A stretch of DNA of 64,000 nt from Azospirillum canadense. Lineage in GTDB: Bacteria > Pseudomonadota > Alphaproteobacteria > Azospirillales > Azospirillaceae. Made by a program: the position numbers and the translations under genes. This document shows positions 53,658 through 62,380 of the stretch, piece by piece (position 1 is the stretch's first letter; each line of letters opens with the position of its first letter). The notes beneath the pieces were generated by a model. It saw nothing but the letters and a program-made list of their open reading frames with translations, was not told where the DNA came from and did no database searches. The stretch lies in assembly GCF_025961225.1 (NCBI RefSeq), contig NZ_JAOQNG010000007.1, forward strand, positions 1,004,501 to 1,068,500, read 5' to 3'.

Positions 53658-54446
53658 TCACAACGCGCTTTGGACGATGCCGCCGTCCACGGGAATGGCG
53701 GTGCCGGTGATGTAGCTGGCCCGTTCCGAGCCGAGAAAGACGATGAGGTCGGCGATTTCCTCCGGGGTGCCGAACCGGCCGACCGGAATTCCGGCGGCGA
53801 TGCCGGCGGCGGCAACTTCGACCGAACGGCCCTGGCCGGCGGCGCGGACGCCGATGACCTGCCGCATGCGGTCCGTCGCGGTCCAGCCCGGGCAGACGGT
53901 GTTTACCAGGATCCCGTCCGGCGCCACCTGCGTCGCCAGCGTCTTGGCCCAGCCGAGCGCGCCAAGCCGCAGGCTGTTGGACAGCATCAGCTCGCCGATC
54001 GGCTGCTTGACGGAGTAGGAGCTGATGTTGACGATCCGTCCCCAACGCTGCCGCCGCATGTGGGGCAGCACCGCGCGGGTGGCGTTCACCGCCGACATCA
54101 GGGTCAGGCGGAAGGCATCCTCCCAATCGGCCCCGGTCAGGCTGTCGAACGGGCCAGGCTTGGGACCGGCGGCGTTGTTGACCAGAATGTGGACGGTGCC
54201 GAAGGCGTCGGCCACCATGTCGACCAGCCGCTCCACATCGCCGGGGGCGCTGACGTCGGCGCGAACGGCCAGCACCGGCACGCCCGCGGCGTCGAGCGCC
54301 GCGCGGGCGGCCTCCAGCCGTTCGGCATCGCGGCCGCAGATGGCGACGCTCGCCCCTTCCCGCGCGAAGCCGAGCGCCGCGGCCCGTCCGATGCCCTGGC
54401 TGCCGCCCAGCACCAGCGCGACCTTGCCTTTCAGTCCGAAATCCAT
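53658..54446 (-). CDS. SDR-family protein with non-canonical active site
   Basis: A 262-residue SDR. The cofactor motif GGSQGIGRAAA and the NNAAG motif are intact, and a serine is present in VNISSYS, but the segment where YxxxK is expected reads GELMLSNSLRLGALGW, without the catalytic Tyr-Lys pair. A subgroup of SDRs shares this change, so it is probably not a sequencing error; the protein may use another residue or act on a special substrate. It lies between the cupin gene (49 bp) and the next SDR (29 bp). Confidence 0.8.
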   Translation of the reverse strand: MDFGLKGKVALVLGGSQGIGRAAALGFAREGASVAICGRDAERLEAARAALDAAGVPVLAVRADVSAPGDVERLVDMVADAFGTVHILVNNAAGPKPGPFDSLTGADWEDAFRLTLMSAVNATRAVLPHMRRQRWGRIVNISSYSVKQPIGELMLSNSLRLGALGWAKTLATQVAPDGILVNTVCPGWTATDRMRQVIGVRAAGQGRSVEVAAAGIAAGIPVGRFGTPEEIADLIVFLGSERASYITGTAIPVDGGIVQSAL

Positions 54447-54495
54447 GCGTTTCGCCCTTTTTGCCCGTTCGGCGTTGCCCGTCCGGCCTGGCCGC

Positions 54496-55053
54496 TCAGC
54501 CGCGGGGGTTCTTGGTGACCACCGTTTTGGCGTCCGGTTGGAAGTAGCAGCGCTCGGCCTTGTAGGTGCCGCTCGCCACGGTGATGCCCCAGCTGTCGTC
54601 ATCCATGGCCATGAAGCCGTGAATGTCCGCCGGGGGGGCGATCACCACGCTGTCGCCCGGCTCCAGCACGCGGTCGTCGATCACCGCCAGGTCGGCGAAA
54701 CCGGGGACGGAACCGTCGTCGCGGCGCTGGTAGACCGTGTGCTTCACCCGGCCGCGGTAAATCGCCATGCTTTCCCAGTTCCCGTGGTCGTGGACGGGCA
54801 CCGGCTTCCCGTTCGGCAGCTCGAACAGCAGGATCGACAGGTCGCCGTCGTAGTACAGGTATTGGGAGTTGGCGACGTGGTTGCCGACGCGCGGCACGCC
54901 CGCCTCGCGCAGGTCGGGCCGGGCGACCAGGGCGGCGAGGGGAGCGCGCAGAGCCTCGCTCAGCTTGGCGGTGTCGTGCCCGTGCGCCGCGATGGCCTGG
55001 ATCACGGCCTGGGCGCAGGCGCGAATGGCGGAACCGGATTCCGGGCTGGCCAT
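54496..55053 (-). CDS. Cysteine-dioxygenase-like cupin
   Basis: A 185-residue cupin of the cysteine dioxygenase / thiol dioxygenase type. Metal-binding histidines lie in PVHDHGNWESMAIYRG and PADIHGF, the order expected for a three-histidine iron site. Relatives oxidise the thiol of cysteine or 3-mercaptopropionate to a sulfinate with O2. In an operon that begins with a sulfonate-type importer this hints at sulfur compounds, but cupins of this type also act on other small molecules. It starts 16 bp after the isomerase stop. Confidence 0.75.
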   Translation of the reverse strand: MASPESGSAIRACAQAVIQAIAAHGHDTAKLSEALRAPLAALVARPDLREAGVPRVGNHVANSQYLYYDGDLSILLFELPNGKPVPVHDHGNWESMAIYRGRVKHTVYQRRDDGSVPGFADLAVIDDRVLEPGDSVVIAPPADIHGFMAMDDDSWGITVASGTYKAERCYFQPDAKTVVTKNPRG

Positions 55054-55069
55054 GGTGATGCTCCTTCGA

Positions 55070-55876
55070 TCAGAGGCCCGCCAGAAGGCGGCGGGTGGCG
55101 GCGACAGCGCGGGCGACGCGGGACTTTGCGTCCATCGTCCGCGCCAGCGTGGCGGTCGGGATTTCCAAGGCGAGCGGCAGGCCGCGGGGCAGGGCGCGCA
55201 GCAGCCCCGCTAGGTCGATGCCCCCGTCACCGGGAAACAGCCGCTCCTTCACGGCGGTGTGCAGCAGGGACTCCCGGTCGGTCGCGTGGTCGCGCGGCGC
55301 GTCGCACAGATGCGCGTAGGCGAAGAAGCCCGGCGGCACCGCCGCCACGTCGGCGGGCGTCCCGCCGGAGCGGTCGTAATGCAGGGCGTCCAGCGCGATG
55401 CCCATGTTGGGCCGGTCGGCCCGGGCCACGAGGCGTGCCGCGGCGGTGACGCTCGGGATGCTCATCCACGACACGAATTCGAACTGCACGGTCAGGCCGA
55501 AGCCGGCCGCGTCGTCGCACAGCCGGCCCAGCCGCGCGGCCAGCCGCCCCTCATCGGGGTCGTCGCCGGTCGCCAGCACGTGGCGGGCGCCGAGTTCCGC
55601 CGCGGCCTCCAGGAAGGGGCGGAAGGCGTCCAAGTTCGTGTGGGGCAGGACGCGCGCGGTGTTGGCGTCGAGCGCCGTGACGCCGCTCTCGGCCATCCGC
55701 TGCTTCATGGCGCGGCGCAGGGCCGGGTCGGCCAGCAGGGGCATCGGCTCGCCGTCGGGCTGCCCTCCCAGAAGGCGCAAACCCACATGGGCGCAGCCGG
55801 CCTCCGCCGCGACCGACACCATGTCCGGCGGCGACAGTTCCGGCACCGTGTAGTAGGAGAGCGAGAGCGGGTTCAT
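55070..55876 (-). CDS. Sugar phosphate isomerase/epimerase-like TIM-barrel protein
   Basis: A 268-residue AP_endonuc_2-type TIM barrel. Typical features are a start LSLSYYTVPELSP, a metal-binding glutamate in VQFEFVSW, an aspartate in GIALDALHYDR and a C-terminal glutamate in LALEIPTATLA. The family includes xylose isomerase-like and inosose/myo-inositol enzymes, and dehydroshikimate dehydratases. Its ATG overlaps the stop of the SDR before it (ATGA). The reaction is not evident from sequence; isomerisation or dehydration of a polyol or ring keto-acid is likely. Confidence 0.8.
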   Translation of the reverse strand: MNPLSLSYYTVPELSPPDMVSVAAEAGCAHVGLRLLGGQPDGEPMPLLADPALRRAMKQRMAESGVTALDANTARVLPHTNLDAFRPFLEAAAELGARHVLATGDDPDEGRLAARLGRLCDDAAGFGLTVQFEFVSWMSIPSVTAAARLVARADRPNMGIALDALHYDRSGGTPADVAAVPPGFFAYAHLCDAPRDHATDRESLLHTAVKERLFPGDGGIDLAGLLRALPRGLPLALEIPTATLARTMDAKSRVARAVAATRRLLAGL

Positions 55877-56682
55877 CCGGCGGCCCCCGCCGGCGTTACC
55901 GTCCGGACCGGTGCCGGGCGCACGCCGCCGTACTGCGCCCAGGTGCCGGCGACGTGCCATCCCGCGTCGACCACCAGATTGATTCCGGTGATGGCGGACG
56001 CCCGGTCCGACGCCAGGAACTCGATGGACTCCGCCACCTCGCGCGGCTGGACGATGCGGCCCAGGGCGGTGAACTCCGCCGGGTCGGCGGCGTAGCGGCC
56101 GGACTTGATCCGCTCCGCCACGCGCGGCACCAGGGTGGAGCCGGGGGAGACGGCGTTGACCCGCACCCCGGCGCGGCCCCATTCCCCGGCGAGGTTCAGC
56201 GTCAGGCTGACCACCGCCGCCTTGCTCGACGCGTAGGCGTGGACGGGAACCGAGCCGATGGCCGCGATCGACGCGATGTTGACGATGCTTCCGCGGCCGT
56301 GATGCGCCATGCGGGTGCCGAAGGCGCGGTTGGCGTAATAGGTGCCGCTCAGGTTGACCTGCACCGTCCGCTCCCACACCGCCAGCGGCAGTTCGGCGGG
56401 GGGAAGCACGTCCTGGAACACGGCGGCGGCGACCACCAGGGCGCCCACGGGGCCATGCGCCGCCTCGATGGCGGCGCAGGCGGCGTCCACCGCCGCGGCG
56501 TCGGCGATGTCGAGCGTCACCGCCGCCCCGCCGACGTCGGCGGCCACGCGGTCCGCCGCGGCGGGATCGCGATCGGCGATCACCACGCGCCAGCCGCGTT
56601 CGGCCATCAGGCGGGCCGTTTCCTCGCCGATGCCGTTGCCGCCGCCGATGACGACGGCCAAGGTCCCCTGTCCGGTCATCAT
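55873..56682 (-). CDS. Short-chain dehydrogenase/reductase
   Basis: A 269-residue classical SDR with cofactor motif GGGNGIGEETA, an acidic residue after the second strand (VVIADRD), which points to NAD rather than NADP, catalytic Ser in VNIASIAA and Tyr-Lys in HAYASSKAA. The usual NNAG is changed to VVAAAV. GAGGG lies about 8 bp before the ATG pair at 56682/56679. It is the fifth gene of the operon, 11 bp after the binding-protein gene, and overlaps the isomerase start. Confidence 0.85.
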   Translation of the reverse strand: MMTGQGTLAVVIGGGNGIGEETARLMAERGWRVVIADRDPAAADRVAADVGGAAVTLDIADAAAVDAACAAIEAAHGPVGALVVAAAVFQDVLPPAELPLAVWERTVQVNLSGTYYANRAFGTRMAHHGRGSIVNIASIAAIGSVPVHAYASSKAAVVSLTLNLAGEWGRAGVRVNAVSPGSTLVPRVAERIKSGRYAADPAEFTALGRIVQPREVAESIEFLASDRASAITGINLVVDAGWHVAGTWAQYGGVRPAPVRTVTPAGAAG

Positions 56683-56693
56683 CGCAGCGACCC

Positions 56694-57671
56694 TCAGTTG
56701 CGCAGGTCGGCGGCGAGGAAGGACCCGTCGAGCACCTTCGACCAGTCCACCGGGCCGGACCACTCGCCCATGCGCTCCATGCCCTTGACCCAGATGTTCA
56801 GGGCGTCCATGTCGAAGTCCCCTTGGCTCCAGTACTTGATCGCCGCCATCCGCTTCATGGAGGTGGTCGCGACGTCCAGCGGCAGGGTGTCGCCATAGCG
56901 CTTGGAGACCATCTTCGCGGCCTCCTCCGGGTTCTCGTAGATGAAGTTCACCGCCGACCGCCACGCGGCGAGAAGCCCGCGCAGCTGGTCCGGGTTCTTG
57001 CGGATGAAGTCGCCGGTGGCGACGCCGACGGTCGGCGTCATCGAGGGGAGGTTTTCCAGCGAGAAGGCGACCTTGTAGCGGTCCTTGCGGGCACTGTAGA
57101 GCGGCTCCAGGATCAGGGCGGCATCGACGCCTCCCTGTTCCAGCGCCGACAGGCCGGACCCGACGGAGCCGAGCGCCACCATGTCGGCCTTGCCGGGATA
57201 GCCGGCCGCCTCGAACGCCATGGTCACCATCAGCTCGCTCGACGACTTGGGCGCGGTGATGCCGACCTTCTTGCCCACGAGATCCTTGACGGATGCGATG
57301 CCGCTGTCCGGGCGCGTCACCCACAGCAGGTCGTCCACGCGGCGGATCGCGGTGTGGACGATGCGGATGTCCATCCCCTGCTTGATGCCGGCCAGCGCGG
57401 TGGAGGTGCTGACGATACCGTAGCCGAGCCCGCCGCCGACCATGTTGCGGATGCCGGTGCCGCCGCCGACGGAACTCATCACGTCGGTGACGTCCACGCC
57501 GTTCGCCTTGTAGTCGCCGCGTTCCAACGCCACGGCGATGGGGGCGGTGTTCAGCAGGGCGCCGTAGTGGGACGCCATGATCTCCAGCGCATGGGCCTGC
57601 GGGGCCGCGAGCAGCCCACCGAGCAGCGGCACGGCCGCCAGCGTTCGCGTCAGGAAACGGGTGATGGTCAT
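56694..57671 (-). CDS. ABC transporter substrate-binding protein (SsuA/TauA type)
   Basis: A 325-residue periplasmic binding protein of the nitrate/sulfonate/taurine group. The signal peptide ends near APQAHA, then LEIMASHYGALLNTAPIAVA, SSVGGGTGIRNMVGGGLGYG and LVGKKVGITAPKSSSELMV. It should deliver a small anion, such as a sulfonate or an aromatic acid, to the fused permease. AAGGAGG lies just upstream of the ATG at 57671, which overlaps the amidohydrolase stop (ATGA). Ligand not identified. Confidence 0.88.
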   Translation of the reverse strand: MTITRFLTRTLAAVPLLGGLLAAPQAHALEIMASHYGALLNTAPIAVALERGDYKANGVDVTDVMSSVGGGTGIRNMVGGGLGYGIVSTSTALAGIKQGMDIRIVHTAIRRVDDLLWVTRPDSGIASVKDLVGKKVGITAPKSSSELMVTMAFEAAGYPGKADMVALGSVGSGLSALEQGGVDAALILEPLYSARKDRYKVAFSLENLPSMTPTVGVATGDFIRKNPDQLRGLLAAWRSAVNFIYENPEEAAKMVSKRYGDTLPLDVATTSMKRMAAIKYWSQGDFDMDALNIWVKGMERMGEWSGPVDWSKVLDGSFLAADLRN

Positions 57672-58699
57672 GGCGTTCCTCCTTGTTGCGTTTTGCCTGT
57701 CTTGTTTTTTCTCAGCAGACGGCGCGCGTTGTCGGCCAGGGTGGGCGAAACGGGGCCGTGGTGCCCGTCCTCCGGCTGGTCCCAGCCGGCGAAGTTGGTG
57801 CCGAACACCAGCCGTTCCGGCCCGACCACCTGGGTCAGCAGGTCCAGCGCGCGGCTGTCGTTCAGGTGCGTGTCGAACCACAGGCGCGACAGCATCGCCT
57901 CGAAGGCGCCGTCCTTCTTCATCGACTGGCTGGCCCAGGGGCGCTTCATGCCGGCCTGCGCCAAGCGCCCGGCGGTGAAGGCTGCCGCGCCGCCGCCGTG
58001 GCTGATCCAGACGTCGAGCTTGGGATGGCGCTCCAGCACGCCGCCGAAGATCAGGGTGGCGACGGCGATGGTTTCCTGCGCGGCGAAGCCGATGATGACG
58101 TCCAGGTCGAAACGCTTCAGCGCCGGGTCGCCCGGCGGACCGTCGATCCCGGCGGGGGCCGGGTGCAGGAACAGCGGCACGTCCAGCGTGACGAAGGTTT
58201 CGTACAGCGGGTCGAAGGCCGGGCTGTGCAGCGGCTCGCCCGCGAATTCGGTGCCGGTCGCGGCACCCCACAGGCCGAGTTCGGTGACGGAGCGCTCAAG
58301 CTCCTCCTTCGCCGCCAGCGGGTCTTGCATCGGCAAGGCGGCGAGCCCGCCCAGACGGTCGGGATAGCGGTTGACCAGCTCCGCCAGGGCATCGTTGTGG
58401 CGCCGGCAGAAGGACACCGCCGAGGGTACGTCGATGTGGTGGAAGTAGTTCAGCGGGCTGGCCGACAGCACCTGGAAATCGATGCCCGCCCGGTCCATGC
58501 GTTGGAGCCGAAGCTCCGGATCGGTGAAGGGGCTGTTGGCGTGGCGCACGCCGCTCAGCCGGTAATTGCCGACGCGGTACCAGGGCATGCCGTTCTCGTC
58601 CACGCCATGCTCCGGGCCATGGACGCCGGCGGCCCCGTTGGTGGCCTCAAGCCGGACATGGGCGTGCACGTCGATCAGTTTTGCGGTCTCGATGGGCAT
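57668..58699 (-). CDS. Amidohydrolase 2 family protein (ACMSD-like)
   Basis: A 343-residue metal-dependent TIM-barrel hydrolase or decarboxylase. It begins with the metal motif LIDVHAHVR, later has a histidine in PLFLHPAPAG, a conserved SHGGGAAAFTAGRL and a final aspartate in FGTNFAGWDQP region followed by NARRLL. ACMSD-like members decarboxylate aromatic or semialdehyde acids or hydrolyse small lactones and amides. It lies 78 bp after the permease gene and overlaps the binding-protein start. Its presence in the importer operon suggests that the imported compound, or its product, carries a carboxylate. Confidence 0.82.
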   Translation of the reverse strand: MPIETAKLIDVHAHVRLEATNGAAGVHGPEHGVDENGMPWYRVGNYRLSGVRHANSPFTDPELRLQRMDRAGIDFQVLSASPLNYFHHIDVPSAVSFCRRHNDALAELVNRYPDRLGGLAALPMQDPLAAKEELERSVTELGLWGAATGTEFAGEPLHSPAFDPLYETFVTLDVPLFLHPAPAGIDGPPGDPALKRFDLDVIIGFAAQETIAVATLIFGGVLERHPKLDVWISHGGGAAAFTAGRLAQAGMKRPWASQSMKKDGAFEAMLSRLWFDTHLNDSRALDLLTQVVGPERLVFGTNFAGWDQPEDGHHGPVSPTLADNARRLLRKNKTGKTQQGGTP

Positions 58700-58777
58700 G
58701 GTCGGGATCCTTCCCGCGCGTCGGTGCGGCGGGCTCAGATGGTGTCGGGAATTGGCGAGCGTGCGGCTTGCGGGCGG

Positions 58778-60292
58778 TCAGGCGCGGTGCATGCGGTGGT
58801 CGAGCGCAAGCAGCGCGCTGTTCACCACCACCGCGAACAGGCCGATCAGCACGGTCACGCTCATCATCGTCGCGGTGTCGTTGACGCTGATGCCGTTCAT
58901 GATCATGAAGCCCAACCCGCGCTTGGACGCGAACATCTCGCCCACCATCACGCCCAGCAGCGTGATCGAAAAGCTGATCCGCAAGCCGGTCACGATCTCC
59001 GGCACGGTTGCCGGAACCAGGATGGTCGACAGCGTCTGCATCCGCGTGAGCCGCATCGCCTTCGCCGAGCGCCGGAGCACGGGGTTCATGGCGCGGATGG
59101 CGCCCATGGTCACCAGCATCATCGGGATGAAGCCGTGCAGCGCGCCGAAGGCGACCTTGGCCGGCATGCCCAACCCGAAAAGCAGGAGGATCACCGGGTA
59201 GAGCGTGACCTTGGGAATGGCGTAGAGCGTCACGAACATCGGCTCCAGCACGTTGGAGACGCCGCGGCTGGCGCCGATGAGCAGGCCGGCGAGCCCGCCG
59301 CCGATGCAGGAGATCAGCAGGGACAGGCCCAGCGCCTGCGCGGTTTCCGTCACGTTGGTCCAGAAGCTGGGGTTGCCGAACAGGCTGCCCAGCCGTTGCG
59401 CCGTGGCCAGCGGCGACGCCAGGGCCTCGTTTCCCGCAATGCCGTGGAAGAGCTGCCAGACCCCCAGCAGGATCAGCGCGATGACGCCGCCGGCCGCCAG
59501 CTTCTCGCCCGTTCCGGCACCGCCGCGCGCCGTGCCGACGCGTCCGGCGCCGGAGCGGTGATGGACCTTCTGCTCGGCCCAATGCAGCAGGATGGTCAGG
59601 GTGGAGACGAAGACCACGACGAACAGCAGCAGCGCGTACATCGTCCGGTCCTGGAGATTGTTGTACGCGAAGGAGATGGAGTAGCCGAGGCCGCTGCTCG
59701 CCAGGATGAACTCCGCGCCGATGACGCCGGTCACGGAATAGCTCAGCGCCAGCTTCACACCGGTGAAGATGTGCGGCCCCGCCGCGGGCAGCTGGATCAG
59801 CAGCGCGTCCTGCCACCAGCCGAGCCGGTAGGTCCGGCCGACCTTGCGCAGCACAGGCGGGATGCGGTCCAGCCCGGCCAGCGTGCCGGTGACCATCGCC
59901 ATCACGGCGTAGAGGAAGCCCATGGCGATGATCGGCACGGCGTTCATGCCGAACAGGACGATGAACAGCGGGTACAGAACGAAAAAGGGCAGGGCGTAAT
60001 AGCTGGCGATCAACGGCTCCACCGCGCGCCGGACGCGCGGAAAGGCGTGCAGGGCCGCCCCTCCGGCGAAGCCCGCGACCATCGCCGCCACCGCGGCGGC
60101 CACGATGTTGCGAAGGGTGGATCCCACCTGCGCCCAGAAGCCGTCCGTCCCCATCAGCCGAACCAGTTCGGCCAGCATGTCCGACGGCGGGATCATGGTG
60201 CCGCGGCCGACGTACCCGGTGCGGCAGGCGACCTCCAGAAGCAGGACGCAGCCGACGGTGATGAGCAGGCGCAGGGCGCCGGCCCGGCTCAT
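58778..60292 (-). CDS. ABC transporter permease, two SsuC/TauC-type domains fused
   Basis: A 504-residue protein made of two BPD-type permease halves. The first (about 1-245) has TMs and EAA-like region VLRKVGRTYRLGWWQDALLI; the second (about 260-504) repeats the plan with RRSAKAMRLTRMQTLSTILVP and VTGLRISFSITLLGVMVGE. Usual SsuC/TauC proteins are about 260 residues and act as homodimers, so this fusion would form the whole channel alone or as a fixed heterodimer. Its start overlaps the ATPase stop (ATGA). It works with the ATPase and the SsuA-like binding protein. Confidence 0.88.
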   Translation of the reverse strand: MSRAGALRLLITVGCVLLLEVACRTGYVGRGTMIPPSDMLAELVRLMGTDGFWAQVGSTLRNIVAAAVAAMVAGFAGGAALHAFPRVRRAVEPLIASYYALPFFVLYPLFIVLFGMNAVPIIAMGFLYAVMAMVTGTLAGLDRIPPVLRKVGRTYRLGWWQDALLIQLPAAGPHIFTGVKLALSYSVTGVIGAEFILASSGLGYSISFAYNNLQDRTMYALLLFVVVFVSTLTILLHWAEQKVHHRSGAGRVGTARGGAGTGEKLAAGGVIALILLGVWQLFHGIAGNEALASPLATAQRLGSLFGNPSFWTNVTETAQALGLSLLISCIGGGLAGLLIGASRGVSNVLEPMFVTLYAIPKVTLYPVILLLFGLGMPAKVAFGALHGFIPMMLVTMGAIRAMNPVLRRSAKAMRLTRMQTLSTILVPATVPEIVTGLRISFSITLLGVMVGEMFASKRGLGFMIMNGISVNDTATMMSVTVLIGLFAVVVNSALLALDHRMHRA

Positions 60293-61176
60293 GCGCCGAC
60301 CCTCCGCTGGTTGGCCATCGCCTTCATGGACTCCTCCCGCAGCATGGTCCACAGGCGGGAGGTGACCTCCCCGAAGGACGGGTCGGCGGCGATGGCGCTG
60401 GTGCGGTCGCGCGGCCAGCCGGTCTCGACGATGTCGATGAAGCGGCCGGGGCGGGCCGACATCACGCCGATCCGGTCCGACAGCATCGCCGCCTCGTCCA
60501 GGGCGTGGGTGATCAGCAGCACGGTCGCTCCGCTGGCGCGCCAGAGGCGCAACAGCTCGTCGCCCATCAGCAGACGGGTCTGCTGGTCGAGCGCCCCGAA
60601 CGGTTCGTCGAGCAGCACCAGGCGCGGGCGCATCACCAGCGTGCGCGCGATGCAGACCCGTTGCCGCATGCCGCCGGACAGCTGGTTGGGATAGGCGTCG
60701 GCGAAATCGTTCAGCCCCATGAAGTCGATGGCGTGGCGCACCCGCTCCGCGGCTTCCGGCCCGCGAAAGCCGGCGCGGCGCAACCCGAAGCCGATGTTGT
60801 CGCGCACGGTCAGCCAGGGGAAGGAGGCGTCCTCCTGGAACACCACGCCGACCCCGTCGGGAACCGTGCCCCTGACCCGCTTGCCTTCGAAGGTGATGAT
60901 GCCGTCGGTGGGCGTGCTCAGCCCGGCCAGGACGTCCAGCAGGGTGGACTTGCCGCAGCCGGACGGTCCGACGATGGAGAAGAACTCGCCCCGGCGCAGT
61001 TCCAGGTCGACCGGCCCCAGGGCATGGACCGCCGAATCAAAGATGCGGGTGACACCCGTCAGGACGGCGTGGCTGTCCGCCGCCGGAGCGCGTCCGAAAG
61101 GGATTGGTTGCGGTTGCCGGAGGGCACCCGAAGAGTCCGGACGCATCGGCATTCGTTCTGGCGACAGGCCACGCAT
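60289..61176 (-). CDS. ABC transporter ATP-binding protein (SsuB/TauB type)
   Basis: A 295-residue ATPase with Walker A GPSGCGKST, Q-loop FQEDASFPWLTV, signature LSGGMRQRVCIARTL, Walker B LVLLDEPFGALD and H-loop LITHALDEA. An N-terminal extension of about 35 residues precedes the domain. GGGAGGGAGA lies about 8 bp upstream of the ATG at 61176. It is the first gene of the 11-gene operon and its stop overlaps the permease start. The LysR gene at 61395 is divergent and is the likely regulator. Confidence 0.9.
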   Translation of the reverse strand: MRGLSPERMPMRPDSSGALRQPQPIPFGRAPAADSHAVLTGVTRIFDSAVHALGPVDLELRRGEFFSIVGPSGCGKSTLLDVLAGLSTPTDGIITFEGKRVRGTVPDGVGVVFQEDASFPWLTVRDNIGFGLRRAGFRGPEAAERVRHAIDFMGLNDFADAYPNQLSGGMRQRVCIARTLVMRPRLVLLDEPFGALDQQTRLLMGDELLRLWRASGATVLLITHALDEAAMLSDRIGVMSARPGRFIDIVETGWPRDRTSAIAADPSFGEVTSRLWTMLREESMKAMANQRRVGA

Positions 61177-61394
61177 ATGGTCGTCTCCCTCCCGGCAGCC
61201 GGACATTGTGTTCGGCTTCGGCATAAGTTTGTTTAGCCAACATACAATGCTATGCAGCGGGGCCTGTCCAGGACAGCTTCGGATCACCCCTATAAAAAAA
61301 TTGTTTGCCCCCCACGCGGTCCGGTGCGAGCCTTCGGGGACCTCCGGGGCGCCGATGCCCCGGCCGGCCGGACCGTGTGGGAGCGACGGGCGCC

Positions 61395-62327
61395 ATGCGC
61401 AGCCGCCAATTGGAAAGTTTCGTGCTGGTCTGCGAACTTGGCAGCATCAGCAAGGCCGCGGCGGTCCTGAACATCGCGCAGCCGGCGCTCGGCGTGCAGA
61501 TCAAGGCGTTGGAGCAGGAATTCGGGGTGCCTCTGCTGGTCCGCACGGTGACCGGCACCCACCCGACGCCCGCCGGCCAGATCTTTCTGGAAGAAGCGAA
61601 GCTGATCCTGCGGCGTCTTCAGGATTTGAAACGGACGTTGCGGGAAACCGCCGGCCAAGCGCCGCGCACGTTGTCGCTGGGATTGACGCCCAGCCTCTCC
61701 GGGCTGTTGACGAGCCGGCTCGTGGAACGCCTGCGCAAGGCCCTTCCGATGATCGAGTTGAAGCTGTTCGAGGAACTGAGCCACGCGCTGATCGAGCACG
61801 TCGAATCCGGCAAGCTCGATCTGGCGCTGGCCTACAGCGTGCCGTCCAGCCGGTCCTTGCATCGCGAGCCGCGGCTGAACGAAGCGCTGTGCCTGATCAC
61901 CCACCCTGGCTCGGCCTTCGACGCCGCCGGGCCGGTGACGCTCGCCAGCCTTGCGGACGCCGAACTGGCGATGCCCAACGAGGGCGATCTGGTCCGCCGG
62001 CTCGTCACGGAGGCGATGACCGCGCATGGGCTGGCACCGAGAGTGGCCTTCTCGCTGGAATCCATGCAGGCGATCAAGGATGTGGTGAGACGCGGGCTGG
62101 CCTGCGCCATCCTGCCACACAGCGCCGTAGCGCACGAGGTGGAGACCGGTGTGCTCGTCCTCAGGGCGGTCATCAATCCTCCCCTGATGCGGACGCTCTA
62201 TCTCGTGCGGCCGGCCGACAACGACCTGAACGCGACCACAGGACCGGCACTGCGCATCATCGATGAACTCCTCGGCGAGCTTGGACGGAACGACAGCAAC
62301 TTCAGCAACGTTGCGGCTGACCTTTAG
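61395..62327 (+). CDS. LysR-family transcriptional regulator
   Basis: A 310-residue LysR-type regulator. The N-terminal winged helix has QLESFVLVCELGSISKAAAV, LNIAQPALGVQIKALEQEFG, then a co-inducer domain (about 90-290). It is divergent from the 11-gene importer/catabolic operon with 218 bp between, and so probably activates that operon. A CATA-N6-TATG repeat at 61241-61254 in the intergenic DNA could be part of its site. The co-inducer would be the imported compound or an intermediate. Confidence 0.87.
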   Translation: MRSRQLESFVLVCELGSISKAAAVLNIAQPALGVQIKALEQEFGVPLLVRTVTGTHPTPAGQIFLEEAKLILRRLQDLKRTLRETAGQAPRTLSLGLTPSLSGLLTSRLVERLRKALPMIELKLFEELSHALIEHVESGKLDLALAYSVPSSRSLHREPRLNEALCLITHPGSAFDAAGPVTLASLADAELAMPNEGDLVRRLVTEAMTAHGLAPRVAFSLESMQAIKDVVRRGLACAILPHSAVAHEVETGVLVLRAVINPPLMRTLYLVRPADNDLNATTGPALRIIDELLGELGRNDSNFSNVAADL

Positions 62328-62380
62328 GTACGGCTTTCAAAAAGCGCTGCGGCATGTCGCCACCGACGGGCGGCCTCGCG

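Noticed and set aside
57683..60694. A 1003-codon plus-strand open frame
   Set aside because: Antisense to the amidohydrolase, fused permease and ATPase genes; composition and lack of domains mark it as a shadow.
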